DNA of 64,000 nt from Paraburkholderia phytofirmans OLGA172 (GTDB taxonomy: Bacteria; Pseudomonadota; Gammaproteobacteria; Burkholderiales; Burkholderiaceae), in NCBI RefSeq assembly GCF_001634365.1, contig NZ_CP014580.1, positions 186,001-250,000 on the forward strand, read 5' to 3'. Of this stretch, positions 46,914 to 55,101 are shown piece after piece (positions within the stretch are counted from its first letter, which is position 1; each line of letters begins with the position of its first letter). The position numbers were made by a program, and so were the translations under genes. The notes beneath the pieces are model-generated. The model searched no databases. It saw only the letters and a program-made list of their open reading frames with translations, and was not told the origin of the DNA.

Positions 46914-47296
46914 GCCACTTAGGCGTATCGGGATGAATATGCGTAATCTCGCATCGCCTGAGCGGCTGCGGTTGGCCGGGTAAATCCACCGCCCCGCCAC
47001 GGCGCAACGACAAAGGTGATGACACTCCGCCGGCGCGCGAATACCGCTAACCTAGCGTAGGATTTGCTTAATGTTGTACCAGTACGACCCCGCCGAAGCG
47101 ATCGGGGCTAACCAGCAGGAGGAGACAATGCGCGAGATGTCAGACACGCCGTAACGCCCATGACGGCTCGTGGGGCCGGCTGGCTCACGCCGTCGATTCA
47201 GAAATCCCGCGAACGCTCCGAAACTCTCGGCTTGAGCGCCGCGACGGGGCCGGACTATGACGTGCTGCTCCTGCACTTCATACCCTTTTCATGCCG

Positions 47297-47310
47297 TTGA
47301 CTTACATCAA
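47297..47310. promoter_or_regulatory. FNR-like box TTGACTTACATCAA
   Basis: One mismatch, about 197 bp upstream of the diguanylate cyclase start. Confidence 0.6.
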
Positions 47311-47506
47311 CGGTGCGGGCCGTCCGGCGTCTATAGTCACCTCAGATACGGATGAAGAACCGGTTAAAGGGAGAGGTCCTCAGTTCAATGCGCTCTAACG
47401 AATAGGCGGCATAGAATGCCCGGGACGGGCACTGCTTCCTCCGCAAACACAGGGAGCAGCCGTCACGCGAAGCGGCCTGGCAGAAAATTTCAGATGCGGT
47501 CATATC

Positions 47507-49039
47507 ATGCCCGGCAAGACATTCATTCTCGATTCGATTCTTGCGACACCGGGGGCACACAACGGCGACGTCACGGGCGCCGTTCGTACGTCACTGCTGT
47601 CGACGTTATTTGAAAACGTATGGCCGCTCGTCATGTCGGGGGGCGCCAGCGGTTTCATTGCGCTCGTAGCCGTCATCCGCCTGCATCAAACGTGGGCCGA
47701 GCTATGGCTCGCGACGGATATTGGCCTCCTGGTAACACGGGTCGGGATCGCGCGTGCTTACATCGTGCGCAGCCGTACGGATGCGGTTCACCCTGGCCCA
47801 TGGGCCGTCCGATACGTGCCGGCTTCGCTACTGGCCTGCCTGCTGTTCGGCCTCGGTACGATGGGCTGCATCATGTCCCATGACAGCGAACTGGCGTCGC
47901 TCGCCGTGATGGTGACGGCCGGCATTCTAGGCGGAATAGCTTCAAGAAATGCGGCCTTGCCCCGGTTGGCGATCGCGCAGATTTGCCTGGGGGCGATTCC
48001 CATTGGACTGGGCGGCCTGCTCGCGTCCCGTAGCGCAATGTGGATTCTGGTGCCACCGCTTTGCCTGTACGTCGTGGCGATGACTTCGGTGGTCAGGCGC
48101 CACTATGCGATGCTTGTTGCCCTGATGACAGCCGAACAGAGGCACGCTGAACTCGGGGCCCAATTCGATGCGGTGTTAACCTATATGCCGCACGGGCTGT
48201 GCACCATCGACAGCGCCGCGAAGGTAATCATTGCCAATCGCCGAACCGCAGCGCTTTTCGGCGCCCCTGTCGAGATGCCGAAGCTCAATGTCCCTCTCCC
48301 TGAGTTTTTTGGTCAGTTAGGGCTCTCGAAGTATGGCGAAACGCTCCGGAAGCAGCTTGTCGAGCGGTGTACGACATGGCTGTTGGAGAAACACGGTCCG
48401 CTTGACCTGAATCTCAATGATGGCCGCCAGCTCGAGATGACTCGCAATCCGGTGCCTGACGGCAGCGCTGTGATCATCATCGAAGACGTGACGCAGCGTA
48501 GGAACACCGAGGCCAGAATTCTTCAATGGGCCCGTCACGACGTGCTGACAGGTCTGCCGAACCGACGCTACCTGCGCGAACAACTGGAGTGGAAACTTTC
48601 CCGGTGCGCGGACGATCACGATCCGGCATTGGCGGTGATGTATCTCGATCTGGACAGCTTCAAACAGGTGAATGACGGCTTTGGCCACGCGGCGGGCGAC
48701 GAAGTACTGAAAATGGTGGGGGAGCGCTTGCGACGGACGCTGCGACAAGGGGAGCTGGTGGCACGGCTCGGCGGCGACGAATTCGCCATTGTCCTTGAGA
48801 CCTCAACCATGTCCTCCACCGCCGGACTTGCGCAGCGCATTATCCAGCAGCTATCCGAACCCTATGCGCTATCAGGAGGCGCGACGGTGAAAATTGGCGT
48901 GAGCATTGGCATTGCCTTCGCAACAGAACACGAGCCCCTTGAACTGTTGAAGAAGCGGGCTGATGCGGCCTTGTACGACGCAAAGAAAGCGGGCAAAGGA
49001 GTATTTCGTTTTTGGGCCATGGACGCAGTCGCGAAGTAG
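47507..49039 (+). CDS. Membrane-bound PAS-GGDEF diguanylate cyclase
   Basis: 510 aa. Five or six membrane helices (about residues 35-205) lead to a PAS domain (about 220-325; Y-M-P-H-G-L-C-T-I-D) and a GGDEF domain (about 340-505) with R-L-G-G-D-E-F-A-I-V, so it should make cyclic di-GMP. The inhibitory site that usually reads R-x-x-D is R-Q-G-E here, so feedback may be weak. The start is uncertain because no good ribosome site precedes 47507. The FNR-like box upstream links biofilm or dormancy signalling to oxygen. Confidence 0.88.
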   Translation: MPGKTFILDSILATPGAHNGDVTGAVRTSLLSTLFENVWPLVMSGGASGFIALVAVIRLHQTWAELWLATDIGLLVTRVGIARAYIVRSRTDAVHPGPWAVRYVPASLLACLLFGLGTMGCIMSHDSELASLAVMVTAGILGGIASRNAALPRLAIAQICLGAIPIGLGGLLASRSAMWILVPPLCLYVVAMTSVVRRHYAMLVALMTAEQRHAELGAQFDAVLTYMPHGLCTIDSAAKVIIANRRTAALFGAPVEMPKLNVPLPEFFGQLGLSKYGETLRKQLVERCTTWLLEKHGPLDLNLNDGRQLEMTRNPVPDGSAVIIIEDVTQRRNTEARILQWARHDVLTGLPNRRYLREQLEWKLSRCADDHDPALAVMYLDLDSFKQVNDGFGHAAGDEVLKMVGERLRRTLRQGELVARLGGDEFAIVLETSTMSSTAGLAQRIIQQLSEPYALSGGATVKIGVSIGIAFATEHEPLELLKKRADAALYDAKKAGKGVFRFWAMDAVAK

Positions 49040-49079
49040 AGCAGTGCCGCTAGCAAGTCTGATCTCGGCACACGGAAGC

Positions 49080-49481
49080 ATGCCGCGGACGAACGTAATG
49101 GTCGCGCGATTGAAGTTGCCTTATTTGGATGTGGGTCAAAGCCAGTGCTCGCGGTCACGATACGTACCTACCATTGTTGGTTTTCTTTCACTCGTCGTCG
49201 CGCTCTTCGCCTCTTTCACATTATTGGAATCGTCCGGCCCAATTTTCTCAGTGCCGCAACCACGGCAACGCCGGCGCAGGCTGCTTGGCGGCGCTATCGC
49301 ACTGAGAATAGGTATCTGGACGATTCACTTTGTGGGCGTGACGGCGCAGCTCACAAAGAGACGTCCACACATCGCAGGTGACGCGGGGACGGCCGGAAAC
49401 ACACACCAGGAACCGCCCTCATGCCTGAAGAATACGATCGTCAATGGCCCGGTCGAGGTGCAACCTTCCAGTCGCACATAG
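49080..49481 (+). pseudogene. Fragment of an MHYT-domain signalling gene
   Basis: The frame encodes one membrane-sensor repeat: V-A-L-F-A-S-F-T-L-L-E-S-S-G followed by R-L-L-G-G-A-I-A-L-R-I-G-I-W-T-I-H-F-V-G-V, the hallmark of an MHYT integral-membrane sensor. After about residue 95 the sequence loses all resemblance, and the usual six further helices and GGDEF/EAL domains are absent. It overlaps the end of a convergent gene (49325-49594). Probably the remains of a gene truncated by rearrangement. Confidence 0.65.
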
Positions 49482-49594
49482 CGGCCGTGCGTTGCGAACA
49501 CCCGACCAATCTGCGTCACGCGCGCTGGCATGGAAAGCGTAGGCGCAAGCCATTTATCCACGAGAGATCGTAGGGAAACGCAGTTGCTGTTCAT
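49325..49594 (-). CDS. Small hypothetical protein (89 aa)
   Basis: Not recognised. M-N-S-N-C-V-S-L-R-S-L-V-D-K-W-L...I-G-R-V-F-A-T-H-G-R-Y-V-R-L-E-G-C suggests a small beta-rich domain. AGGAG precedes the ATG. A 26-bp perfect inverted repeat with core TGTAGG-N6-CCTACA lies about 127 bp upstream (49721-49746), perhaps its operator. Confidence 0.55.
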   Translation of the reverse strand: MNSNCVSLRSLVDKWLAPTLSMPARVTQIGRVFATHGRYVRLEGCTSTGPLTIVFFRHEGGSWCVFPAVPASPAMCGRLFVSCAVTPTK

Positions 49595-49720
49595 GACGTG
49601 CTCCTGAAGTCCGGTTGGACTGCGACGGAAAGTCGCTCCACGGGTCCATGAATTTATTATTGGACAGACGCCCCCGAAGTTAAATCAGAGCAGCCCGAGA
49701 ATGACGTAGCCGAACGTCAT

Positions 49721-49746
49721 GCTCTGTAGGCATTCGCCTACAGAGC
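49721..49746. promoter_or_regulatory. Perfect inverted repeat GCTCTGTAGGC-ATTC-GCCTACAGAGC
   Basis: Two 11-bp arms around ATTC. The core equals that at 32173-32194. No T-run follows, so a protein-binding site is favoured over a terminator. Confidence 0.55.
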
Positions 49747-49872
49747 GCCTGCCGCGTGGCGCGTGTAACTCAAACAACCTCAAGGGGCGTACCACCCTGA
49801 GCGCTTTCGATGTGGCGGGCTATCTGGACACGAAGAATAGCTGCACCTTTCATCTTGACGTGACGGACAGGA

Positions 49873-50103
49873 GTCGTCGCAGAGCTTCGCGCGCTGGTGC
49901 GAGTGTACGGGATCAAGCCGAGCAAACTGGTGGGACTCAAGCGCGGCAGGTCGCCGGCTCCGCCCAGATACTGCCACCCGGAAACCGTGCAGACGTGGAC
50001 CGGTCGGGGGCCGCGCCCGCGATGGCATGAGGGAAAGGACTCAAAGGAGTTCCTGATCGTTCGCCCCAAGCCTCAGCGAAGCGATGCTGTTGGAGATCGT
50101 TAA
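49873..50103 (+). pseudogene. C-terminal remnant of an H-NS-family gene
   Basis: The frame reads V-A-E-L-R-A-L-V-R-V-Y-G-I-K-P-S-K-L, then the H-NS DNA-binding part Y-C-H-P-E-T-V-Q-T-W-T-G-R-G-P-R-P-R-W...G-K-D-S-K-E-F-L-I. The core T-W-T-G-R-G-x-x-P-R-W is intact, but the N-terminal oligomerisation domain is missing: an in-frame stop lies at 49861. GTG 49897 could start a 68-aa protein, so a mini H-NS cannot be excluded. Confidence 0.65.
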
Positions 50104-50151
50104 ATTTGCTAGCAGTGTCCATTGAAGCGCTAATGGTGTCCGTTAATTCTG

Positions 50152-50655
50152 CTAGCGCAGCCGGCCGGTGGCCTGGCACAAGCATCTCTCTCGGTAACGG
50201 CTGATTGCTCGATGCGCGGCATCGAAGTTATTTGATAACCGGAACACCGACGCCGGCACCGTTTCCAGGGGCCTGTGGTATAGGCGACAGAATTCGGCTG
50301 TCGGATCAAGCCACTCACGTTTCCAGCGTGGAGCCGACACGTCCGCGTCATTCAGCACCAGACATCTGAAGCAGTACGGCATGTAGGGACGGTCCGTGAG
50401 CCTGGCCGGTGGCATCTGTATGTGGCTCAACCTGCTGTCATCAAGACGCGCGAGCGTCGCGAATCGCCATAGTGCCGATTGCGAAATCGCCGGGAAAAGT
50501 ATCCATCCCGCTGTTCCCAATACAGGCGTATCTTCCGAAACGCTGAGTTTCCATAGTGTCCCAACGCTGATCTGATAACGCGTCGCAACCCTGCCTAGCC
50601 AGCTTCCGAAAGCTTCTTCATAGAATGGCCTCGGGGCGACCGGCCACGGGCCGCG
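50152..50655 (-). pseudogene. Relic of tniQ (transposon targeting/resolution protein)
   Basis: One frame, without a normal start, gives P-V-A-P-R-P-F-Y-E-E-A-F-G-S-W-L-G-R-V-A and later Y-C-F-R-C-L...W-K-R-E-W-L...C-R-L-Y-H-R-P-L, matching the TniQ N-terminus and its zinc-finger region. It ends after about 165 residues, against roughly 400 in full TniQ proteins. It begins right after the tniB relic stop, the natural tniBQ order of Tn5053/Tn7-like elements. Confidence 0.72.
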
Positions 50656-51190
50656 TTACTGCGTGATTCGGCAGACATGCTCAAGGTGTGTCATGTCGAT
50701 CAGTTCGTCGCCGTTGCGAATCGCCAGCTCCGCAGCGTTGTTCAGCATCGTAGATATTTCACCGGTTAATCCCCCGCCCGCGCTCAAGACAAACTGCACG
50801 ATCGCGCGCCAGCACGGGATCTCGAATGGCGTACAACGGGTGGTCGTCTGGGTATGAGGCTTGACCGGGATTCGTAAATATCTGAAGCTTCGGATATTTG
50901 CTTTTATCCCGGTCATACCTCGGTATCGGTTTGAAACGCCAATACTGCATCGCGTGTGCTCCGACCAGAGCCATGCTGATCTCCAGATCATTGGCGAGGA
51001 GCTTGAGAAGATTCAGGGACCCACGCCGCTCGCGATAGCTGTTGATCTCCATCAAAGCAGTGGCGTAAACGCCCTTTGATGTCGAGTGGCGCATGACTAG
51101 CATTAAGGTATCGGCGCAGCGTCTTGCCCGTGCCGTTGGTGTGAAGCAGCAAATCGACTCGCCAATGCCGTTCATAATCTGCTGCGGAGT
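50656..51190 (-). pseudogene. Frameshifted tniB relic
   Basis: Pieces of a TniB-type ATPase in at least two frames: N-S-Y-R-E-R-R-G-S-L-N-L-L-K-L-L-A-N-D-L-E-I-S-M-A-L-V-G, then D-P-V-L-A, and after a frameshift near 50800 F-V-L-S-A-G-G-G-L-T-G-E-I...A-A-E-L-A-I-R-N-G-D-E-L-I. A decayed Walker A (T-N-G-T-G-K-T) appears in a third frame. No tniA is seen. The relic ends right at the ribosome site of the hemerythrin paralog. Confidence 0.72.
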
Positions 51191-51195
51191 TTGAT

Positions 51196-51777
51196 ATACA
51201 GTCTCTGGGACCGCGTAGTGCCATAGCCGTCATCCTTCATGAACACCAGCAGATGTCGACCGTGGTAGAGGGCATGCGGCGCTTCGTGGGTCTGCTGGCA
51301 GCAGGTGCGCCCGCTCCGGGCCTCATGGTGTTACGGGCGATGCTCTTTTACATCCGCGAGTACCCTCAGCAGGTGCACCATCCTAAAGAGGATCGTTACC
51401 TGTTCACGCCGCTGCGGGATCGGACGGATGAATTTGACCACGTCCTCACGGAACTGGAGTTCCAGCATGCACAAGGTGACGTGCGGTTGAGGAATATCGA
51501 GCACGCGCTGACCCGGTATGAATTGAAGAGGGCGCCCGCACTTCGGGAACTTCGAGCCATGGTGGATGCGTATGCCGAGTTCTATGCAGACCATCGGTGT
51601 ATGGAAGAGACCTTGATTTTGCCAGCCGCCAGACGTCTGCTGACGGAGGAAAACTGGGTGGAAATCGACGCCGCCTTTGGAGCGAATCGCGATCCGTTCG
51701 ATGGGGTAAAACTTGAAGACGATCTTGGAAAATTATTCTCGATGATCGTCAAAACGATCCCTGAGACGGAAAGTTAG
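51196..51777 (+). CDS. Hemerythrin-like protein with an ATA in the start position
   Basis: 193 aa if read from ATA 51196: (I/M)-Q-S-L-G-P-R-S-A-I-A-V-I-L-H-E-H-Q-Q, then the same iron-ligand pattern as 40915-41496 (V-H-H-P-K-E-D, Q-H-A-Q-G-D, D-H-R-C-M-E-E). The two proteins have identical lengths and G-P-R-S-A-I starts, and both have GGAG...TTTGAT before the start triplet, which is ATG in one and ATA here. The first in-frame ATG (51253) would drop the first ligand helix. The upstream DNA has been replaced by the TniB relic, so the native promoter is gone. Confidence 0.75.
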   Translation: MQSLGPRSAIAVILHEHQQMSTVVEGMRRFVGLLAAGAPAPGLMVLRAMLFYIREYPQQVHHPKEDRYLFTPLRDRTDEFDHVLTELEFQHAQGDVRLRNIEHALTRYELKRAPALRELRAMVDAYAEFYADHRCMEETLILPAARRLLTEENWVEIDAAFGANRDPFDGVKLEDDLGKLFSMIVKTIPETES

Positions 51778-51901
51778 CAGTTCGGCTGTGCGTTGCGATC
51801 GGCGGCCGGTCAAGTGATGCAACTGCGGATCAGCAGGATCCGTGGCAGCGTCATTGAACAAAGCGTTTTTTTGAGCACCAAACGCCAGCGCGGGAGGGGA
51901 T

Positions 51902-52249
51902 ATGCAAGCTGCTCGTCACTTTTACCTGGAACTGCGGCACGCAAGTGTGCCGACCTATGTTGCCAGTTACGTCTTCCCGATCCTGTTGCTGGCGTATGAG
52001 ATGCATCGGGTGGGCAGGTGGATATTCGATTACGGCATGAACTTCGCGAACTTCAGGTTCATGGGTTACGAGTTTCTGCTGATGCTGGTGTTCGTTGCGC
52101 TCCAGGTCGTGTTTGAAGGCCTTTTCCTGATTGGAGCGTGGATGAGCCGGGATCACGATTTCGGACATCGGGTCGCAAATCTCCTCGCGGGTCTCGGCTG
52201 TTCGCTAGTCGTCATCGGTTTCGACCTGGCTTTGCAGTACGCGCTGTAG
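51902..52249 (+). CDS. Small membrane protein (115 aa)
   Basis: About three membrane helices (residues 17-36, 55-75 and 88-110) with a conserved-looking F-E-G-L-F-L-I-G-A-W-M-S-R-D-H-D-F-G-H-R-V-A-N-L. No known family. GGAGGGG precedes the ATG. A 68-bp stretch of its 3' half recurs at 52809-52876, and a truncated homolog of its last 60 residues lies at 63305-63482, so this is a small multicopy family in the window. Confidence 0.7.
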   Translation: MQAARHFYLELRHASVPTYVASYVFPILLLAYEMHRVGRWIFDYGMNFANFRFMGYEFLLMLVFVALQVVFEGLFLIGAWMSRDHDFGHRVANLLAGLGCSLVVIGFDLALQYAL

Positions 52250-52485
52250 CGTGTGGTCTGCAGAGCCGAACCGGTAGGCTTGTCGGGCACCCGACTGGCG
52301 CCGTAGTCGACTCGCGGTTTCGCATAACGGCCAATGCGAAAGGACCTATGCCTCAGCGTCGCCGGAACCCTGATGTCGTATTCTGGATGTCCGCTTCCTG
52401 ACGGTGCCAGGACAAATTCTCGGTTTCGAAGAGTTTCAGTAAATCGCTCATACTTAGGTTTCCGGGTTAGGCGAAGGAGGGGATC

Positions 52486-52746
52486 ATGTCCGACTACGTC
52501 CGTATGTATCGGGGGTTCAAGATTAGCGTTTCGTGCGTGGAACTCTCGCGGGAAAGATATGCGATTGAGTGGGCCGTTACTCCGGATACCAATGAGACGC
52601 GCGATCAGATGAAGTATGAGCGAATTCACATTGACACACGCGAGGAACGCAGCGGTCACCAGGAGGAAGTACTTGGCCACGCCCTTGGATTGGCTGAGAG
52701 CTTTATCGACGGCGTAATTTCTCGCGGCCATGACGGCAACCGATGA
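52486..52746 (+). CDS. Small hypothetical protein (86 aa)
   Basis: Not recognised. M-S-D-Y-V-R-M-Y-R-G-F-K-I-S-V and a C-terminal helix (V-L-G-H-A-L-G-L-A-E-S-F-I-D). GGAGGGG stands just ahead of the ATG. It may be distantly related to the 88-aa protein at 3881-4147 by its layout. Its 3' end borders the duplicated 68-bp segment. Confidence 0.6.
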   Translation: MSDYVRMYRGFKISVSCVELSRERYAIEWAVTPDTNETRDQMKYERIHIDTREERSGHQEEVLGHALGLAESFIDGVISRGHDGNR

Positions 52747-52808
52747 CGGCGTGTTGGCGAGCCGTATTCAAAAACATGTCCCAAGGTTCTCGCGTCGAAC
52801 GGCCGATA

Positions 52809-52876
52809 CCGGGATCACGATTTCGAACATCGGGTTGCGAATCTCCTCGCAGGACGCGGCTGTTCGCTGGTCGTCA
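52809..52876. repeat. 68-bp partial copy of 52147-52214
   Basis: The two stretches share 61 of 68 bases, beginning CCGGGATCACGATTTCG. The source copy lies inside the 115-aa membrane protein gene; this copy is out of context and encodes nothing intact. Confidence 0.75.
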
Positions 52877-52924
52877 CCAGTCAACTGGTTCCCCATGCGC
52901 CGGCCTATTCGTGATGCGAGCCAT

Positions 52925-53113
52925 TGGCCTCAGTGCGATCAAAACCGCCTGCGAACGGATTGTCCCTGACCCGCATACCTTCTCATAGCGCGCGTCGACG
53001 ATCAGGCACGGATACGACTCCTCCAGCGGCCGGTGCGCGAACTTCCCCAGCGTTACGTCCAGTCTCTCATTGATCGCGGAACTCGCCGAGGCCGAGAACT
53101 GGCTCAGCACGTT
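52925..53113 (-). pseudogene. IS256-family transposase fragment
   Basis: The frame reads A-I-N-E-R-L-D-V-T-L-G-K-F-A-H-R-P-L-E-E-S-Y-P...D-A-R-Y-E-K-V...I-R-S-Q-A-V-L-I-A, the region around the first catalytic Asp of IS256-type (Transposase_mut) enzymes. Only about 60 of 400 residues remain. It abuts the truncated LuxR-type regulator on its 3' side. Confidence 0.75.
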
Positions 53114-53347
53114 GGCGAGGAAAAGGGGGCGCTGCCGCATCAGCGGCTGTCTAAGCGCGAGTTTGATGTATTCATGCGCCTGGCATCCGGTCAGTCGGTA
53201 GCAGCCATCGCCGAAGCACTCGGGGTAAGTCCTAAGACGGTCAGCACCCAACGAACGCAAATTCTCGAGAAGATGGAGCTTCCTCACGAAGCAGCGCTGG
53301 TCAAATACGCGCTGCTTCACGAACTGGTCGAGGACGACGATATCTGA
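53033..53347 (+). pseudogene. Truncated LuxR-type response regulator
   Basis: The last 75 residues (L-P-H-Q-R-L-S-K-R-E-F-D-V-F-M-R-L-A-S-G-Q...V-S-P-K-T-V-S-T-Q...I-L-E-K-M-E-L-P-H-E-A-A-L-V-K-Y-A-L) are a close copy of the C-terminal domain of the regulator at 31437-32084. The receiver domain is gone; the first 30 residues of the open frame come from antisense IS256 DNA. A chimeric protein with a free HTH could still be made. Confidence 0.75.
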
Positions 53348-53602
53348 CCGGCAGCACGTTCGCTCTCGCTTCCCCCGCCGCCAACGGACCCGCGCCCCAG
53401 TTGGGGCGTCTACCAGTTTCGCACAATCGACCCATGAGGCCGGAAATTAGCAGGTCCGGTAGGACGCCAGTTGCGCGAGACAGTTGATGCACCATCGCCA
53501 CCTGTGCGCTGCCAGCGGCAGCTTTGACCCATAAGCGAAGATCGGGGTTTTGGCGTCCTGCGGAGTAGCATGCAAAGCTCTGCCGCGGCCCGGCAAAGGA
53601 GG

Positions 53603-53800
53603 CTACCGCGTCTGCGTTACCGCTCGGAGAACAAAATCACCTCGAGCGTTCAGCCGTGCATGCTGACGCTCGCTTTCCTGCCGCTCAAGCGTTATCAGCT
53701 GCTGCTTCTGCAAGACGTCCAGTTCGATACGATCGAGATGCAGTGACTCGTTCCCGTTTTTGATAAGCATCAGCGTGGCGAATTCGTGTGGGCTGAGCAT
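53603..53800 (-). CDS. Small hypothetical protein (65 aa)
   Basis: M-L-S-P-H-E-F-A-T-L-M-L-I-K...L-D-R-I-E-L-D-V-L-Q-K-Q-Q-L-I-T-L-E, a helical protein that could be a small winged-helix-like domain. GGAG lies 8 bases ahead of the ATG. No family recognised. The imperfect FNR-like site at 53994 is about 194 bp upstream. Confidence 0.55.
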   Translation of the reverse strand: MLSPHEFATLMLIKNGNESLHLDRIELDVLQKQQLITLERQESERQHARLNARGDFVLRAVTQTR

Positions 53801-53993
53801 GATTCATCTCCGTGGTCGTTCGATTGTCGCAGCAGGCATTCAACATGACGAATAGCCGGTCCGTGCTGGTGGCATGGGGGAACATCGGTGACATCGGCGG
53901 TATGGTGGGTGACACGTCCCCGGGACCCGACTGCGTCCATCGCGTCCCTGGAGCGGCAAACCGTCAGGCTAGCGGGGACGACCGTGGGACCAT

Positions 53994-54007
53994 TTGATCC
54001 ACATCAT
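53994..54007. promoter_or_regulatory. FNR-like box TTGATCCACATCAT
   Basis: One mismatch, at the last base. It lies between the 65-aa gene and the truncated regulator; the target is unclear. Confidence 0.45.
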
Positions 54008-54065
54008 GTCACCGGTAATGCCAGAAGCCGGTCTTGCTGGTCGCCGCCACGGTTGCACAGGGTGT

Positions 54066-54320
54066 TCAATCGTCGTCATCCTGGATAAGTTCGTGGAGTA
54101 CGGTGTAATGCACGAGAGCGTCGTCGGGCAATTGCATCTTCTCACGTGTGTTCGCCCGATGCGTGCTAATCGTCGTTACCGTTACGCCGAGAGTCTGTGC
54201 GATCTCCGACAAAGATTGCCCGCATGCGATGCGGAGAAATACATGGAATTCATGGCTGGTCAGGCGCTGGCGGGGGAAATTATGTGTGGCTTCGTCGAAC
54301 CCCGGCGCTGGGTGTTTCAC
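54066..54320 (-). pseudogene. Second truncated LuxR-type regulator
   Basis: 84 aa: R-Q-R-L-T-S-H-E-F-H-V-F-L-R-I-A-C-G-Q-S-L-S-E-I-A-Q-T-L-G-V-T-V-T-T-I-S-T-H...E-K-M-Q-L-P-D-D-A-L-V-H-Y. It is an HTH copy of the 31437 regulator with no receiver. Its open frame starts 41 bp inside the HypA-like gene, so it probably arose by truncation against the hydrogenase operon. Confidence 0.7.
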
Positions 54321-54594
54321 CCGCCCCGTCCGGGACGGAGAGCTCGATGCCCGTCATCATCACGTCCTGTGGATATGGATGGCGGAGATCCTGCGACACC
54401 TCGATACGCAGCGCGGCGCCCTCGGACAACGTGCCGCACGCTTCGTCGGCGAAATGCTCGCGGAAATTTTCCGACGAAAACTGGCTCAGCGCACCACGCC
54501 AGACCTCGACCCCGCTGACCCGCACGGCACCGTTCTCCTGCGCGGACATCTCCACCCGAAGCACCAGGTTTCGCACGATGCCTGTTTCACGCAT
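54280..54594 (-). CDS. HypA-like protein lacking metal-site residues
   Basis: 104 aa. [15 protein letters not shown]...V-E-V-W-R-G-A-L-S-Q-F-S-S-E-N-F-R-E-H-F-A-D-E-A-C-G-T-L-S-E-G-A-A-L-R-I-E-V follows the HypA pattern of nickel delivery to hydrogenase. The nickel ligand His2 of M-H-E is replaced by Arg, and the zinc-binding C-x-x-C pairs of HypA are absent. It starts 8 bp inside the protease stop, last gene of the hydrogenase operon. It may be a non-metal accessory protein. Confidence 0.68.
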   Translation of the reverse strand: MRETGIVRNLVLRVEMSAQENGAVRVSGVEVWRGALSQFSSENFREHFADEACGTLSEGAALRIEVSQDLRHPYPQDVMMTGIELSVPDGAGETPSAGVRRSHT

Positions 54595-55101
54595 GAGCTT
54601 CGATCTCCGTAACGGTCTGCCTGAGCCGCTCCACCTCGGCCACCACGCACCCGGCCACTTCAGCGGCAGCGGACGCAACTTCCGGCGTTATCGGCGCGCC
54701 CCGGTCGAAACAGGCGCCTTCAATCGCATAGACGACCATCTCGCGTGGCGCAAGCCGGAGCGCGCGGGCGAGTTCGATCGCCGCGGCAACGCCGAACGCA
54801 TGGCTCGACGCAAACGACGTCTCCCGCACCAACTGATCCGAGGCGAGGTCGATCCGGTGGATGCAGCCCGGCATCGCCACGGGCGCGGCTGCATCCACGC
54901 ACACCAGCGCGTCGAAACCGGCCCAGTCCTCGATCAGCGCCAGCGCATCGCCGCTGCGCACGACGAGCGATACATCGGCCGGCAACCGTCCGGCGACGCT
55001 GCGCACGACAAGCGCGCCGACGCCGTCATCGCCTCGATCGGGGTTCCCCATGCCCACGACCAGCATCTTGCGTGGCGCGCCGCACGGATTGAGGGTCCGG
55101 G

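Larger units (their letters stand above)
46686..47506. other. 820-bp intergenic region with three FNR-like boxes
   Basis: It lies between the hibernation-like gene (minus) and the diguanylate cyclase (plus). It holds boxes at 46815, 46900 and 47297. Short frames exist, such as a 46-codon plus-strand one from 47159 and an 8-codon one from 47138 behind AGGAGGAG, but none resembles a known protein. A lost gene or a small RNA is possible. Confidence 0.5.

Noticed and set aside
47159..47299. 46-codon plus-strand frame in the long gap
   Set aside because: No ribosome site at its start and no recognisable motif; kept only as part of the gap description.
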